In this document: piece after piece, positions 28,967 through 37,900 of the stretch
Layout: the number at the start of each line of letters is the position of its first letter
Numbering within the stretch: position 1 is the stretch's first letter
NCBI GenBank assembly: GCA_964615375.1
Contig: CAZTOW010000060.1
Coordinates: forward strand, 1 to 56,955
DNA length: 56,955 nucleotides
From: CAZKWG01 sp964615375
GTDB lineage: Bacteria; Myxococcota_A; UBA796; CAZKWG01
Direction of reading: 5' to 3'
The notes under the pieces: generated by a model
Database searches by the model: none
What the model was told of the DNA's origin: nothing
The model's input: the letters and a program-made list of their open reading frames with translations, nothing else
Translations under genes and position numbers: made by a program

Positions 28967-29871
28967 GGCAGCGGCAGCAGCGCCAGGAGCAGGAGGGGGA
29001 GCTCCACCCAGGCATGCACGCCGGCCGGCAGGCTGTAGATCCCGCGGGCCATCGCGAAGTCGTGGTTGAACAGGGCGAAGGAGAGGAGCGCGGCGCCGAC
29101 GGTCAGGAGGAGGAAGCGCGAGCCGTCCGTGACCGCCAGGACCTCCGGCCAGCCCTCGGGCGCGCGGCGCAGGCGAGGGAGGAGGCCGAGCACGGCGACG
29201 TAGTGCATGCACTGGGCGAAGACGAGGGCCTGAAACGCGGCCTCGGTCCAGGGGCGCTCGCGCCAGTCGGGGGCGAGGAAGGCGCTGAAGTGCCCGGCCA
29301 GGGGTCCGGTGGGCAACACGCTCTGCTGGGGCAGGTAGAGGCCCAGGCGGGCGAGCGCGTCCATGGGCAGGCCGGAGGCGATGAGGAGGGGGATGACCCC
29401 GAACGCGAGGCCCAGGCCGAGCAGGACGCGGCCGCGCCCCTCGCCCCGGTGCGCGTCCAGGAGGAAGCCCACCGGCGTCCAGTTGTGGGCCATGGCCAGC
29501 GCGAACAGCGTGTGGACGGGCGAGATCGCCACGCCCAGGGCGAAGAGGCCGACCAGGCCCGCGCCCCAGGCCCGCGCCCCACCGCCCGCCCGCCACAGGG
29601 TCGGGAGGGCGAGCCCGCACAGCGCCAGCACCAGCCCCAGCTCGGCCTGGGTCGCCCCCGTGCCGCTCCACCACTCCGCCTGCCGGCCCCCGCGCAACAC
29701 CAGGACGCCGCCCAGCCCGACCCCGAGCCCGAGCCTCAGCCGCGCGCCCAGCTCCGGCCCGAAGCGCCGCGCGACGTAGCGCAGCTCATAGAGGACGTGC
29801 GGCATGCCGAAGACGGCGAGGGTCAGGCTGTAGACGAGGAGCGGCGCCGCCGTGGACGCCAGCGCGCACAC
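28870..29871 (-). CDS. Polytopic membrane protein with conserved-looking intramembrane histidines
   Basis: About 333 residues from the GTG at 29871. The frame is open to 30150, but the upstream part is a shadow of the mini-protein gene, and no other standard start codon exists between. It has about nine hydrophobic segments with His at membrane-like positions: FGMPHVLYELRYV, AMAHNWTPVG, CMHYVAVLG, FNHDFAMARG and GVHAWVELP. The G-x-P-H motif and spaced His recall Brp/Blh carotenoid-cleaving or other metal-binding membrane enzymes, but I do not recognise the family. It is directly downstream of a secreted mini-protein on the same strand and may act on it. The start is uncertain and the function is open. 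Confidence 0.65.
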   Translation of the reverse strand: MCALASTAAPLLVYSLTLAVFGMPHVLYELRYVARRFGPELGARLRLGLGVGLGGVLVLRGGRQAEWWSGTGATQAELGLVLALCGLALPTLWRAGGGARAWGAGLVGLFALGVAISPVHTLFALAMAHNWTPVGFLLDAHRGEGRGRVLLGLGLAFGVIPLLIASGLPMDALARLGLYLPQQSVLPTGPLAGHFSAFLAPDWRERPWTEAAFQALVFAQCMHYVAVLGLLPRLRRAPEGWPEVLAVTDGSRFLLLTVGAALLSFALFNHDFAMARGIYSLPAGVHAWVELPLLLLALLPLPQPNSSPTPKEAALATAEISSARLQGSASAER

Positions 29872-29897
29872 GACCAGCCCGACGACCGCCAGCGCGA

Positions 29898-30098
29898 TCA
29901 GGGCCGCTCGCGACGCGCTCGCCGACGCCTCAGCCCGAAGAGCAGGGCCGCGCCCGCGCCCCCCGCGGCCAGGCTGGCCGACGAGCTCTCCGAGCGCGCC
30001 GCCTTCCCGCCGCAGCAGCCGCCCGCGGGCGCCACGTCCGCCGAGGCCGTCCCGCCCGTGAGGGTCGCCAGGACCAGGAGCACCAGGAGCCGCTTCAT
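29898..30098 (-). CDS. Secreted mini-protein: signal peptide plus MYXO-CTERM-like C-terminal anchor
   Basis: A 66-residue protein with a strong GGAGGAG site 3 bases before the ATG at 30098. It has a signal peptide (MKRLLVLLVLATL, cleavage near ASA), then VAPAGGCCGG, a short Ser-rich spacer, a hydrophobic segment (SLAAGGAGAALLFGL) and a terminal Arg cluster (RRRRARRERP). Cys motif, membrane helix and basic tail in that order are the tripartite layout of MYXO-CTERM sorting signals. Almost nothing remains besides the two sorting signals, so the mature form would be a lipopeptide-sized Cys-containing surface peptide. The downstream membrane gene is probably cotranscribed. Confidence 0.75.
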   Translation of the reverse strand: MKRLLVLLVLATLTGGTASADVAPAGGCCGGKAARSESSSASLAAGGAGAALLFGLRRRRARRERP

Positions 30099-30140
30099 CT
30101 CTCCTCCTTCCTCGTGGGCGTGGGGAACGCGCCAGGCCCG

Positions 30141-30146
30141 AGCATA
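30141..30146 (-). promoter_or_regulatory. Candidate -10 element TATGCT for the mini-protein operon
   Basis: Minus strand reads GCTATGCT, matching GNTANNNT, 42 nt upstream of the ATG at 30098. Confidence 0.45.
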
Positions 30147-30181
30147 GCACACCCAGACCCGCTCCCCGTTCACCCGCCCGC

Positions 30182-31126
30182 TCAGCCCACGCGCAGCAGC
30201 TCGGCCTCCCCGCCGCGGCCGTAGAAGATCGTCCGAGAGTGGACCCCGGGCGGCACGCGCACCCCGTCCCACACCACGCACTCGCGCAGCGCTGAATCGG
30301 CCGGGATCACCGCCCGCGCGCCGATGATCGAGGTGTGAACGTCCCCGTGAACCTGTGCGTTTTCACCCACCCAGCTCCCGCCGGGGCCGCGCTCCCCGCG
30401 GGTCCAGGGGTCCACCGGGAGCTTGAGCCTCCCGGACAGCGCGTCCAGGTTGGCCTGCAGGTAGGCGGGCGGGGCGCCGATGTCCACCCAGGCCCCGCGG
30501 TGGAGGATGGAGCCCAGCCGGCCCTCCTCGGCGAGCTTGCCGTAGAGGCTGAGCTTGATGCAGCTCTCCCCGTGCTCGCGCGGGTCGGGCACGCGGGCGA
30601 GGGCCGCGCCGGTGAGCGCGTAGACGCCGGTGAAGTGGGTGCCGGGGAGGGCGCCGGGCAGGTCCACGAGCCCGGCGATGCGGCGCACGAGGCCCTGCGC
30701 GTCGGCCTCCACCGCCGTGATCTCCGCGCCCGGGTCCTGAGGCCGCAGGGCGAGGGCCCCGCCGTCGGGGGGCATGGCGCCCAGGAGCCCGCCCAGGTCC
30801 ACGTCGGAGAGCACGTCGGCGTTGACCACCACGAAGCCCGCCGGGTCCAGGCGGCTCATCGCCGCGCGCAGGCCGCCGCCGGTGCCCAGGACCTGGGGCA
30901 GCTCCACCTGCACCTCGCAGCTGTTCTTCACCGCCCAGGCCGCGACCTGCTCCCACAGGTAGTGGGCGTTGACGATGACGCTCTGGTGGCCGTGCGCCCG
31001 GACGTGGGCGAGGGCGTGGTCCAGCATGGGCACGCCGCAGACGGGCAGCAGGGGCTTGGGCCGGACGAGGGTGAGGGGGCGGAGGCGGGTGCCGAGGCCG
31101 GCGGCGAGCAGGAAGGCGGTGTGCAT
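30182..31126 (-). CDS. Sugar-1-phosphate nucleotidyltransferase
   Basis: A 314-residue NDP-sugar pyrophosphorylase. The N-terminal signature is LLAAGLGTRLRPLT with PKPLLPV (about residues 7-28), followed by VVNADVLSDVDLG for metal and sugar-phosphate binding. A short left-handed beta-helix-like tail is at the C-terminus (ENAQVHGDVHTSIIGARAVI). Relatives include mannose-1-phosphate guanylyltransferase and MurNAc-1-phosphate uridylyltransferase; the substrate cannot be set from sequence. It is divergent from the acyl-CoA ligase gene with only 56 bp between. Confidence 0.9.
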   Translation of the reverse strand: MHTAFLLAAGLGTRLRPLTLVRPKPLLPVCGVPMLDHALAHVRAHGHQSVIVNAHYLWEQVAAWAVKNSCEVQVELPQVLGTGGGLRAAMSRLDPAGFVVVNADVLSDVDLGGLLGAMPPDGGALALRPQDPGAEITAVEADAQGLVRRIAGLVDLPGALPGTHFTGVYALTGAALARVPDPREHGESCIKLSLYGKLAEEGRLGSILHRGAWVDIGAPPAYLQANLDALSGRLKLPVDPWTRGERGPGGSWVGENAQVHGDVHTSIIGARAVIPADSALRECVVWDGVRVPPGVHSRTIFYGRGGEAELLRVG

Positions 31127-31170
31127 GCGATCCTCGAGGCGCCCCTCGACGTATCCCGGCCCGAACCGGA

Positions 31171-31176
31171 TAGGAT
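31171..31176 (+). promoter_or_regulatory. Candidate -10 element TAGGAT giving a leaderless mRNA
   Basis: The sequence GATAGGAT ends 6 nt before the ATG at 31183, the same spacing as at 28637-28649. Confidence 0.4.
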
Positions 31177-31182
31177 GAGGCC

Positions 31183-32988
31183 ATGCAGACCATCCCCGCG
31201 CTCACGCTCGACCGCTTCCAGAAGTCCGCCGACGCCGTGATCTTCTACGCGCAGCGATCCCAGGTCTGGCCGGGCACCGAGCCGCCGGGCCCCGCCGTGC
31301 CGGCGCCGGAGGGCTGGGTGGGCTTCACCGGGCGCGCCAGCCACGCCCAGCTGGCCGGGCTCGCGCGCACCCTGGACGCGCTGGGGGCCGGGCGCGGGGG
31401 CACGCTGGCGATCCTGGCCGACACGAGCCCGATGTGGGCGGCCTGCGACCTGGCGAACCTCTGCCTGGGCGGGGTGACGGTGGGGGTCTACCCGAACCTG
31501 CTGGGGCCGGACGTGGCGTACCAGCTCCGGCACTCCGAGGCGCGGGTGCTGGTGGTGCAGGATCGCGCGCAGTACGACAAGATCGCGCCGCACCTGGGCG
31601 AGCTCCCCGAGCTCCGCGCGGTGGTCTCGATGGAGCCCGGCGCCCCCTGCCCGCAGCTCCTCCCCGGCGAGCCCGATCTGGCCTTCCTCGCCGCGCGCGC
31701 GGCCGAGGTGCAGCTCGACGACACGGTCACGCTCATCTACACCTCGGGCACGACGGGCCACCCCAAGGGCGTCATCCTCACGCACCGCGTGATCATGGAC
31801 ACCATCCGCATCGTGCACAAGGTGTTCGCGATGAACCCGGGCGACCGCGGGCTCATCTTCCTGCCCTTCGCCCACATCCTCCAGCGCTACGCGCTCTACC
31901 AGGGCCTGGCCTTCGGGGCGGAGGGCTGGTACTGCCCCACGCTCCAGGACATGCCGAAGGTCCTCCCGCAGGCTCGCCCGCATGCGATGGCCACGGTCCC
32001 GCGCTTCCTGGAGAAGGTGAAGGCGGGCGCCGAGGCCCGCGCCGCCGAGCGTGGACCCAGGGCCTCGAAGATCCTGGGCTGGGCGGTGGGCGTGGGCAAG
32101 GCGCACGCGGCGGCGCTGCGGGAGGGCTACGTGCCGCTGGGGCTGCGCCTCCAGCACGCCCTGGCCGACCGCCTCATCCTGTCCAAGATCCGCGCGCGGC
32201 TGGGCGGATCGCTGCGCCACATCGTCAGCGGCGGCGCGGCCCTGAACCCCGACGTGAACGCCTGGTGGGAGGGCCTGGGCATCAAGGTGCGCGAGGTCTG
32301 GGGGCTGACGGAGTGCTGCGGCCCCGCCACCCTGGTCCGGCTCGACGAGTGGCGTCCGGGCACGGTGGGGCGCCCGCTGCCGGAGGTGGAGGTGCGCCTG
32401 GACGCCGACGGCGAGGTGCAGATCCGCGGGCCCAACCTCTTCCGCGGCTACTACCGCGACCCAGACGCGACGGCGGCGGCCATGACCCCCGACGGCTTCT
32501 TCCGCACGGGCGACATCGGGCGCATCGACGCCGACGGCTTCCTGAAGATCGTGGACCGCAAGAAGGAGATCCTGGTCACGGCCGGCGGCAAGAACATCCC
32601 CCCGGTCAACATCGAGAAGAAGCTGGAGGGTGGACTGCTGGGGCAGGCGGTGGTGATCGGCAACGACCGGCCCTACCTCGTGGCGCTGCTGGCGCCGGAC
32701 CCGGACGTGCTGGCGGCGACGGCGCGCGAGCGGGGCTGGGAGGGGGACTACGCCGCCCTCGCCCGGCGGCCGGAGGTGTACGCGGCCTTCCAGGCGCGGG
32801 TGGAGGAGGTGAACCGCGGGCTGGCCAGCTTCGAGACCATCAAGCGCTTCGCCGTGCTCCCGGCGCCGCTGACCCCCGAGACCGGCGAGCTCACGCCCAC
32901 GCTCAAGCTCAAGCGCCGGGTCATCAGCGAGCGATACGCCACGGAGATCGAGGCCCTCTACCAGGGGCCGGACCGCGGGGATCGATAG
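31183..32988 (+). CDS. Long-chain acyl-CoA synthetase (AMP-forming)
   Basis: A 601-residue ANL-family ligase. Motifs: LIYTSGTTGHPKG (about 184-196), the FadD/ACSL-type FLPFAHILQRYA, VWGLTECCGPAT, FFRTGDIGRIDADGFLKIVDRKKEILVTAGGKNIPP, and a C-terminal LTPTLKLKRRV carrying the likely catalytic Lys. It activates fatty acids to acyl-CoA for lipid synthesis or degradation. It is monocistronic and differs from the FAAL at 16167 by the CoA-ligase-type core motifs. The start lies 6 nt after a GATAGGAT element. Confidence 0.93.
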   Translation: MQTIPALTLDRFQKSADAVIFYAQRSQVWPGTEPPGPAVPAPEGWVGFTGRASHAQLAGLARTLDALGAGRGGTLAILADTSPMWAACDLANLCLGGVTVGVYPNLLGPDVAYQLRHSEARVLVVQDRAQYDKIAPHLGELPELRAVVSMEPGAPCPQLLPGEPDLAFLAARAAEVQLDDTVTLIYTSGTTGHPKGVILTHRVIMDTIRIVHKVFAMNPGDRGLIFLPFAHILQRYALYQGLAFGAEGWYCPTLQDMPKVLPQARPHAMATVPRFLEKVKAGAEARAAERGPRASKILGWAVGVGKAHAAALREGYVPLGLRLQHALADRLILSKIRARLGGSLRHIVSGGAALNPDVNAWWEGLGIKVREVWGLTECCGPATLVRLDEWRPGTVGRPLPEVEVRLDADGEVQIRGPNLFRGYYRDPDATAAAMTPDGFFRTGDIGRIDADGFLKIVDRKKEILVTAGGKNIPPVNIEKKLEGGLLGQAVVIGNDRPYLVALLAPDPDVLAATARERGWEGDYAALARRPEVYAAFQARVEEVNRGLASFETIKRFAVLPAPLTPETGELTPTLKLKRRVISERYATEIEALYQGPDRGDR

Positions 32989-33094
32989 GGGGAACCCTGT
33001 TCAGTGTCGCCGGGGCTGGCGCGCGCTATGTGAGCTAGCGTAATCTGAGGTGGAGCCGCTCCGCTCCCCCTGACCCCTCGCCCCGGAGGGTAGC

Positions 33095-34816
33095 ATGGCC
33101 CAGCCCCTGGCCGCCCGGACGCATCACGTCGACCTGCGCGACGCGGCCGGCTTCGTCAATGAGTACAAGGCCAACCTGTGCCATGGCTCGATGGTCGCAC
33201 CCTGGCTGCAGCCGCCGGGCATGGGCAAGACGGTGCCCATCGTGGTGGACCTGCCCGCCGGCTTCCCCTCCATGAACCTGCGGGCCACGGTGGTCATGCC
33301 CACGGCCGGGCTGGTGGTGTTGCAGGTCCAGCTCGAGGACACCGACCGCGACGCGCTCCGCGCCTGCGCCGAGGCCTGCGGGTACAAGGCCGAGGCGCCG
33401 GCCCCCGCCCTGTCCCCTGTCGCCCGCGCGGCCCCGCCCCCCGCCGCGCCCCCGCGACCGGACGAGGGCGCCTCCGCCGTGAACCTCTGGCCCGAGCTCG
33501 CCGAGCTCATGAGCGTGGGCGCGCCGCCCGAGCCCGAGCACCCGGGCAGCCAGGAGGGCGAGCTCGAGCAGACCCCGGCCGAGGAGCTGCTGCTCGCGCT
33601 CGGGCGCAGCGGGGCCACCGGCAAGCTCACCATCGGCGACAACCAGCAGAGCACGGAGATCTTCCTCGACCACGGCGCCATCGTCGCCGCCGTGGATCGC
33701 CCCGAGCGCCCCAACCGCCGCCTGGGCGACATGCTCGTGCGCACCGGCAAGGTCAAGCCCCGCGACCGGGACCTGGCGCTCCAGCAGTCGCAGAAGGAGG
33801 GGGCGCCGCTGGGCGAGGTGCTGGTCAAGCGGGGCTTCGTCGCCGGCCCGGTGCTGCGCCAGGCCCTGGAGGCGCAGCTCCTGGCGCGCACGTCGGAGCA
33901 GCTCCGCCGCCGCACCGGCCACTACACGTTCACCGAGGGGGCCCGCCCGCGCCGCCGCTCGGGCCTGCCCCCCATGCCCGCCGCCGCCGCGATCTTCCGC
34001 TGCAAGGTGGACACCTTCATGCAGCGCACCCCTCAGGAGGCGGAGGAGGCGGAGGCGGAGATCTTCTGGCTCTACGTCTACCGGGCCCCGGACGCGCCCA
34101 CCACGCCCGAGGCGCTGAGCAAGCGCGGCCTGGACCGGGACGAGCAGCGCTTCTGGGATCTGGTGATCACCGGCCAGTACACCGAGCGTGAGCTCTACGC
34201 GGTGAGCGATCTGGGCAAGCGCCGCACGCACGCGGTGGTCATGGCGCTGCTCGACGTGGGGCTGGCCACGCTGGAGAAGCACATGCACCCCACCTTCCGC
34301 CTGGCGAAGCTCCGCGAGGAGCTGAACCACAAGCTGCGACAGGTGGGCGGCGGCAGCCACTTCGACGTCCTCGATCTGCACTGGATGGCGGACACCCGCG
34401 ACGTCGAGGAGGGCTACCGCAAGGTGGTCAACGCCTTCGGCCTGCACGAGCTGGACATGGAGATCCCCGCAGACGTCAAGCGCATGAGCGACGAGGTGCT
34501 GGAGCGGGCCAGCGAGGCTCGCCTGGCGCTGCTGCACCCGCGGGATCGGGCCGAGTACCGCCGCACGATCCTCGAGCAGGCCCAGATCGACAACGCGCTG
34601 GAGATCCTCGTCCGCCAGGGCAGCATCGACTACTACCGCGGGGCCCTGCGCGACGCCGAGTATCGCTACGCCCACATCATCGAGCTCGATCCATACAATG
34701 CCGACGCGAAGCGCACGCTGACCGCCATCCGCGCCCGGCAGGCACACATCGACGCGGGCGAGCCCGACCCGGAGGCTCGCCCCGATCATCTGCCCTTCTC
34801 GGACCGCGAGCGCTGA
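33095..34816 (+). CDS. DUF4388/MshEN-type and J-domain-like multidomain signalling protein
   Basis: A 573-residue chimera with an N-terminal PilZ-like region (HHVDLRDAAGFVNEYKANL, residues 9-27, to about 100). After a Pro/Ala linker is a DUF4388/PATAN-like domain (about 165-290: GKLTIGDNQQSTEIFLDHGAIVAA), with an MshEN-like insert (LGDMLVRTGKVKPRD, GAPLGEVLVKRGF). From about 420 there is a J-domain-like helical segment (SHFDVLDL, HPRDRAEYRR) and a TPR-like tail (YRGALRDAEYRYAHIIELDPYNADAK). The HPD tripeptide is not intact (HPRD), so it may not stimulate Hsp70. Such chimeras are common in myxobacteria. GGAGGG precedes the ATG. Confidence 0.82.
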   Translation: MAQPLAARTHHVDLRDAAGFVNEYKANLCHGSMVAPWLQPPGMGKTVPIVVDLPAGFPSMNLRATVVMPTAGLVVLQVQLEDTDRDALRACAEACGYKAEAPAPALSPVARAAPPPAAPPRPDEGASAVNLWPELAELMSVGAPPEPEHPGSQEGELEQTPAEELLLALGRSGATGKLTIGDNQQSTEIFLDHGAIVAAVDRPERPNRRLGDMLVRTGKVKPRDRDLALQQSQKEGAPLGEVLVKRGFVAGPVLRQALEAQLLARTSEQLRRRTGHYTFTEGARPRRRSGLPPMPAAAAIFRCKVDTFMQRTPQEAEEAEAEIFWLYVYRAPDAPTTPEALSKRGLDRDEQRFWDLVITGQYTERELYAVSDLGKRRTHAVVMALLDVGLATLEKHMHPTFRLAKLREELNHKLRQVGGGSHFDVLDLHWMADTRDVEEGYRKVVNAFGLHELDMEIPADVKRMSDEVLERASEARLALLHPRDRAEYRRTILEQAQIDNALEILVRQGSIDYYRGALRDAEYRYAHIIELDPYNADAKRTLTAIRARQAHIDAGEPDPEARPDHLPFSDRER

Positions 34817-34866
34817 GGGAGGCCGCGCGCCAGGACGCTGTACGCCTGTAGGGGCGCGCGGCGTGC

Positions 34867-34872
34867 TATCCT
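34867..34872 (+). promoter_or_regulatory. Candidate -10 element TATCCT for the Ig-repeat lipoprotein gene
   Basis: The sequence GCTATCCT matches GNTANNNT, 64 nt before the GTG at 34937. Confidence 0.4.
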
Positions 34873-34936
34873 CTCCGATGCTCCTGTGATCTCCCGCAGG
34901 GCTCCCAGCGTCGCCCCCCAAGCCGCGGAGTCTTCC

Positions 34937-37900
34937 GTGACCCGTCTGACTGCGCTGCTCCCCCTCGCCCTCCTGGCCTGCGACCAGGAATCCGGGATCA
35001 AGGTCCTGAACGAGGAGCCCTCCGCCACGATCATCTCGCACGGCGACGGCGCCGAGGTCGAGGCCGACGTCCCGTTCACGCTGCTGGGCTCGGTGAGCGA
35101 CAAGGAGGCCGACGCCGACCTGCTGGAGGCGGCCTGGTTCGCCGACAGCGACGAGCTCTGCCCCGCGCTGGCCCCGGACGAGGACGGCCGCACGAGCTGT
35201 GAGGCCATCCTGTCCGAGGGGGAGTACCGGATCACGCTGGAGGTGCGCGATCCGGGCGACAGCACGGGCACGGCGACGATCACGCTCTTCGCCACCACCG
35301 AGCCCGTGGTCAACACGGCCCCCGGCTGCACGATCACCTCCCCCGAGGACGGCGCGAGCGCCTCGCCCGGGGAGACCGTCACCTTCGCGGCCCTCGTGCA
35401 GGACGCCGAGAGCGACCCGAGCGCGCTGAGCGTCATCTGGTCCAGCGACCTCGACGGCACGCTGGACAGCACGGGCGCGGACGCCGAGGGCGACGTCTCC
35501 TTCTCCACCGCGGACCTCTCCCTGGGCGCGCACCTCATCACCCTGCTGGTCACCGATCCGGGCGGCGAGACCTGCACGGACCAGATCAACCTGGGCGTCG
35601 GCGACGCCCCGGAGGTGTCCATCGACACCCCGCTGGACGGCGAGCGCGTCCAGCAGGGCGAGGTCCTCACCTTCGTCGGGACGATCGCGTCGGACACGGA
35701 CGCACCCGAGGCCCTCACCGTGGTCTGGAGCTCGGACCTCGACGGCGAGCTGGACGACACCCCCGCCGCCGCGGACGGCACCGCCACCTTCAGCACCGCC
35801 GACCTGAGCCCGGGCGCGCACGAGATCACGCTCGACGCCACCGACTCCACCGGGGTCACGGGCTCGGACAGCGTCTCGCTGACCGTCAACGGCTGGCCCT
35901 CCGCCCCCACCGTCTCCATCACGCCCGATCCGGCCTCCACCAGCGACGATCTGGTCGCGACCCTCGTGACCCCCAGCGAGGACCCGGAGGGGTCCGCGGT
36001 CAACTACACCTACGAGTGGACCCGGAACGGGGAGGCCACCGGCTACACCGGATCGGAGGTCCCCGCCTCGGCCACGGGCGACGACGAGACCTGGACCGTC
36101 ACGGTCACGCCCGACGACGGCGAGGTCTCCGGTCCCTCGGACACGGCCAGCGTCACCATCGGCAACTCCGCGCCGGTGCTGAGCTCGGTCACCCTCAGCC
36201 CGGACCCGGCCTATGAGGGTGACACGCTGACCTGCACGCCCGGCACGGCCACGGACGCCGACGGCGACACCATCACCTACACCTACGCCTGGGACGTGGA
36301 CGGGGCGACGCCTGCGGTCACGACCGCCACGCTCTCGTCGGCCTACTTCGCCAAGGACGACGACGTCACCTGCGTCGTCATCGCGTCGGACGCGACCAGC
36401 TCGGACGACCCGGTGGAGTCCAACACGGTCACCATCGAGAACACGAAGCCCGAGGTCTCCGACGTCTCGATCTCGCCCGCCAGCCCGAGCGTGGGCGACA
36501 CGCTGACCTGCGACTACACGTTCGCCGACGCCGACGGGGACAGCGATCGCTCCACCATCGCCTGGAAGATCAACGGGACCAGCGCGGGCAGCGGCACCAC
36601 GCTGTCGTCTGGCTTCGACGGCGACGACACGATCTCCTGCACGGTCACGCCCAACGACGGGGACGACACCGGGACCGCGGTCAGCGCCAGCGTCACCATC
36701 GGCAACACCGCCCCCGTCCTGGCCAGCGTCTCGCTCACGCCGACCTCGGCCTATGAGGGCGACACGCTGACCTGCACGCCGGGAACGGCCACGGACGCCG
36801 ACGGCGACACGGTCAGCTACACCTACGCCTGGAAGGTGGACGGGTCCACGGTCGCGCCGACCTCCACGACGCTCTCGTCGAGCTACTTCGGCAAGGGGGA
36901 CGCCGTGGTCTGCGTGGTGACGCCGACCGACGGGGAGAGCACGGGGACGGCGGTGACCTCGAACACGGTCACCATCGACAACACGGCGCCCTCGGTGAGC
37001 AGCGTGAGCATCTCGCCCACCAGCCCGACCGCCAGCTCCACCCTCACCTGCAGTTACACGTTCTCGGACGTGGACGGGGACAGCAACAGCTCGACGGTGC
37101 TCTGGAAGATCAACGGATCGAGCGCGGGCACCAGCACCACGCTCTCCAGCGGCTTCAACGGCGGCGACACCGTGAGCTGCACGGTCACGCCCAGCGACGG
37201 CGAGGACAGCGGAACCTCGGCCAGCGCGAGCGTGACCATCGCGAACACGGCGCCCACCCTGGCCAGCGTCTCGCTCACCCCCACCGCGGCCTATGAGGGA
37301 GACACGCTCACCTGTACGCCAGGCACGGCCTCGGACGTGGACGGCGACACGGTCAGCTACACCTACGCCTGGAGCGTGGCGGGCTCCACCATCAGCCGCA
37401 CCTCCAGCACGCTCTCGTCTACGTACTTCAACAAGAACCAGGCGGTGTACTGCACGGTCACGCCGACGGACGGGACGAGCTCGGGCACGGCGGTGGCGTC
37501 CAACACGGTGACCATCGAGAACAGCCTGCCGGTCGTCACGGACGTGGACGTCACGCCGTCGAGCGCCACGGCCAGCTCCACCCTGACCTGTAGCTGGAGC
37601 TTCGACGACGACGACGGCGACTCGGACGCCAGCACGGTGCTCTGGAAGGTCAACGGGGTGAGCGCGGGCACCAGCCGCACCCTGTCCGGCGCGTTCGGCG
37701 GCGGCGACACGGTGAGCTGCACGGTCACGGCCTACGACGGCGAGGACAGCGGCACCAGCGACTCGGACAGCGTCACCATCTCCAACACGGCGCCCACGCT
37801 GGCCAGCGTCTCGCTCACCCCGACGACGGCCTATGAGGCCAGCACGCTGACGTGTACGCCCGGGACGGCGACGGACGTCGACGGGGACACGGTCAGCTAC

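Noticed and set aside
32988..33094. Possible terminator after the acyl-CoA synthetase (AGGG, GGAA, CCCT)
   Set aside because: Four-bp stem without U-tract; not distinguishable from chance.
34443..34560. J-domain as an active Hsp70 co-chaperone
   Set aside because: The HPD tripeptide is not intact, so only J-like homology is claimed.
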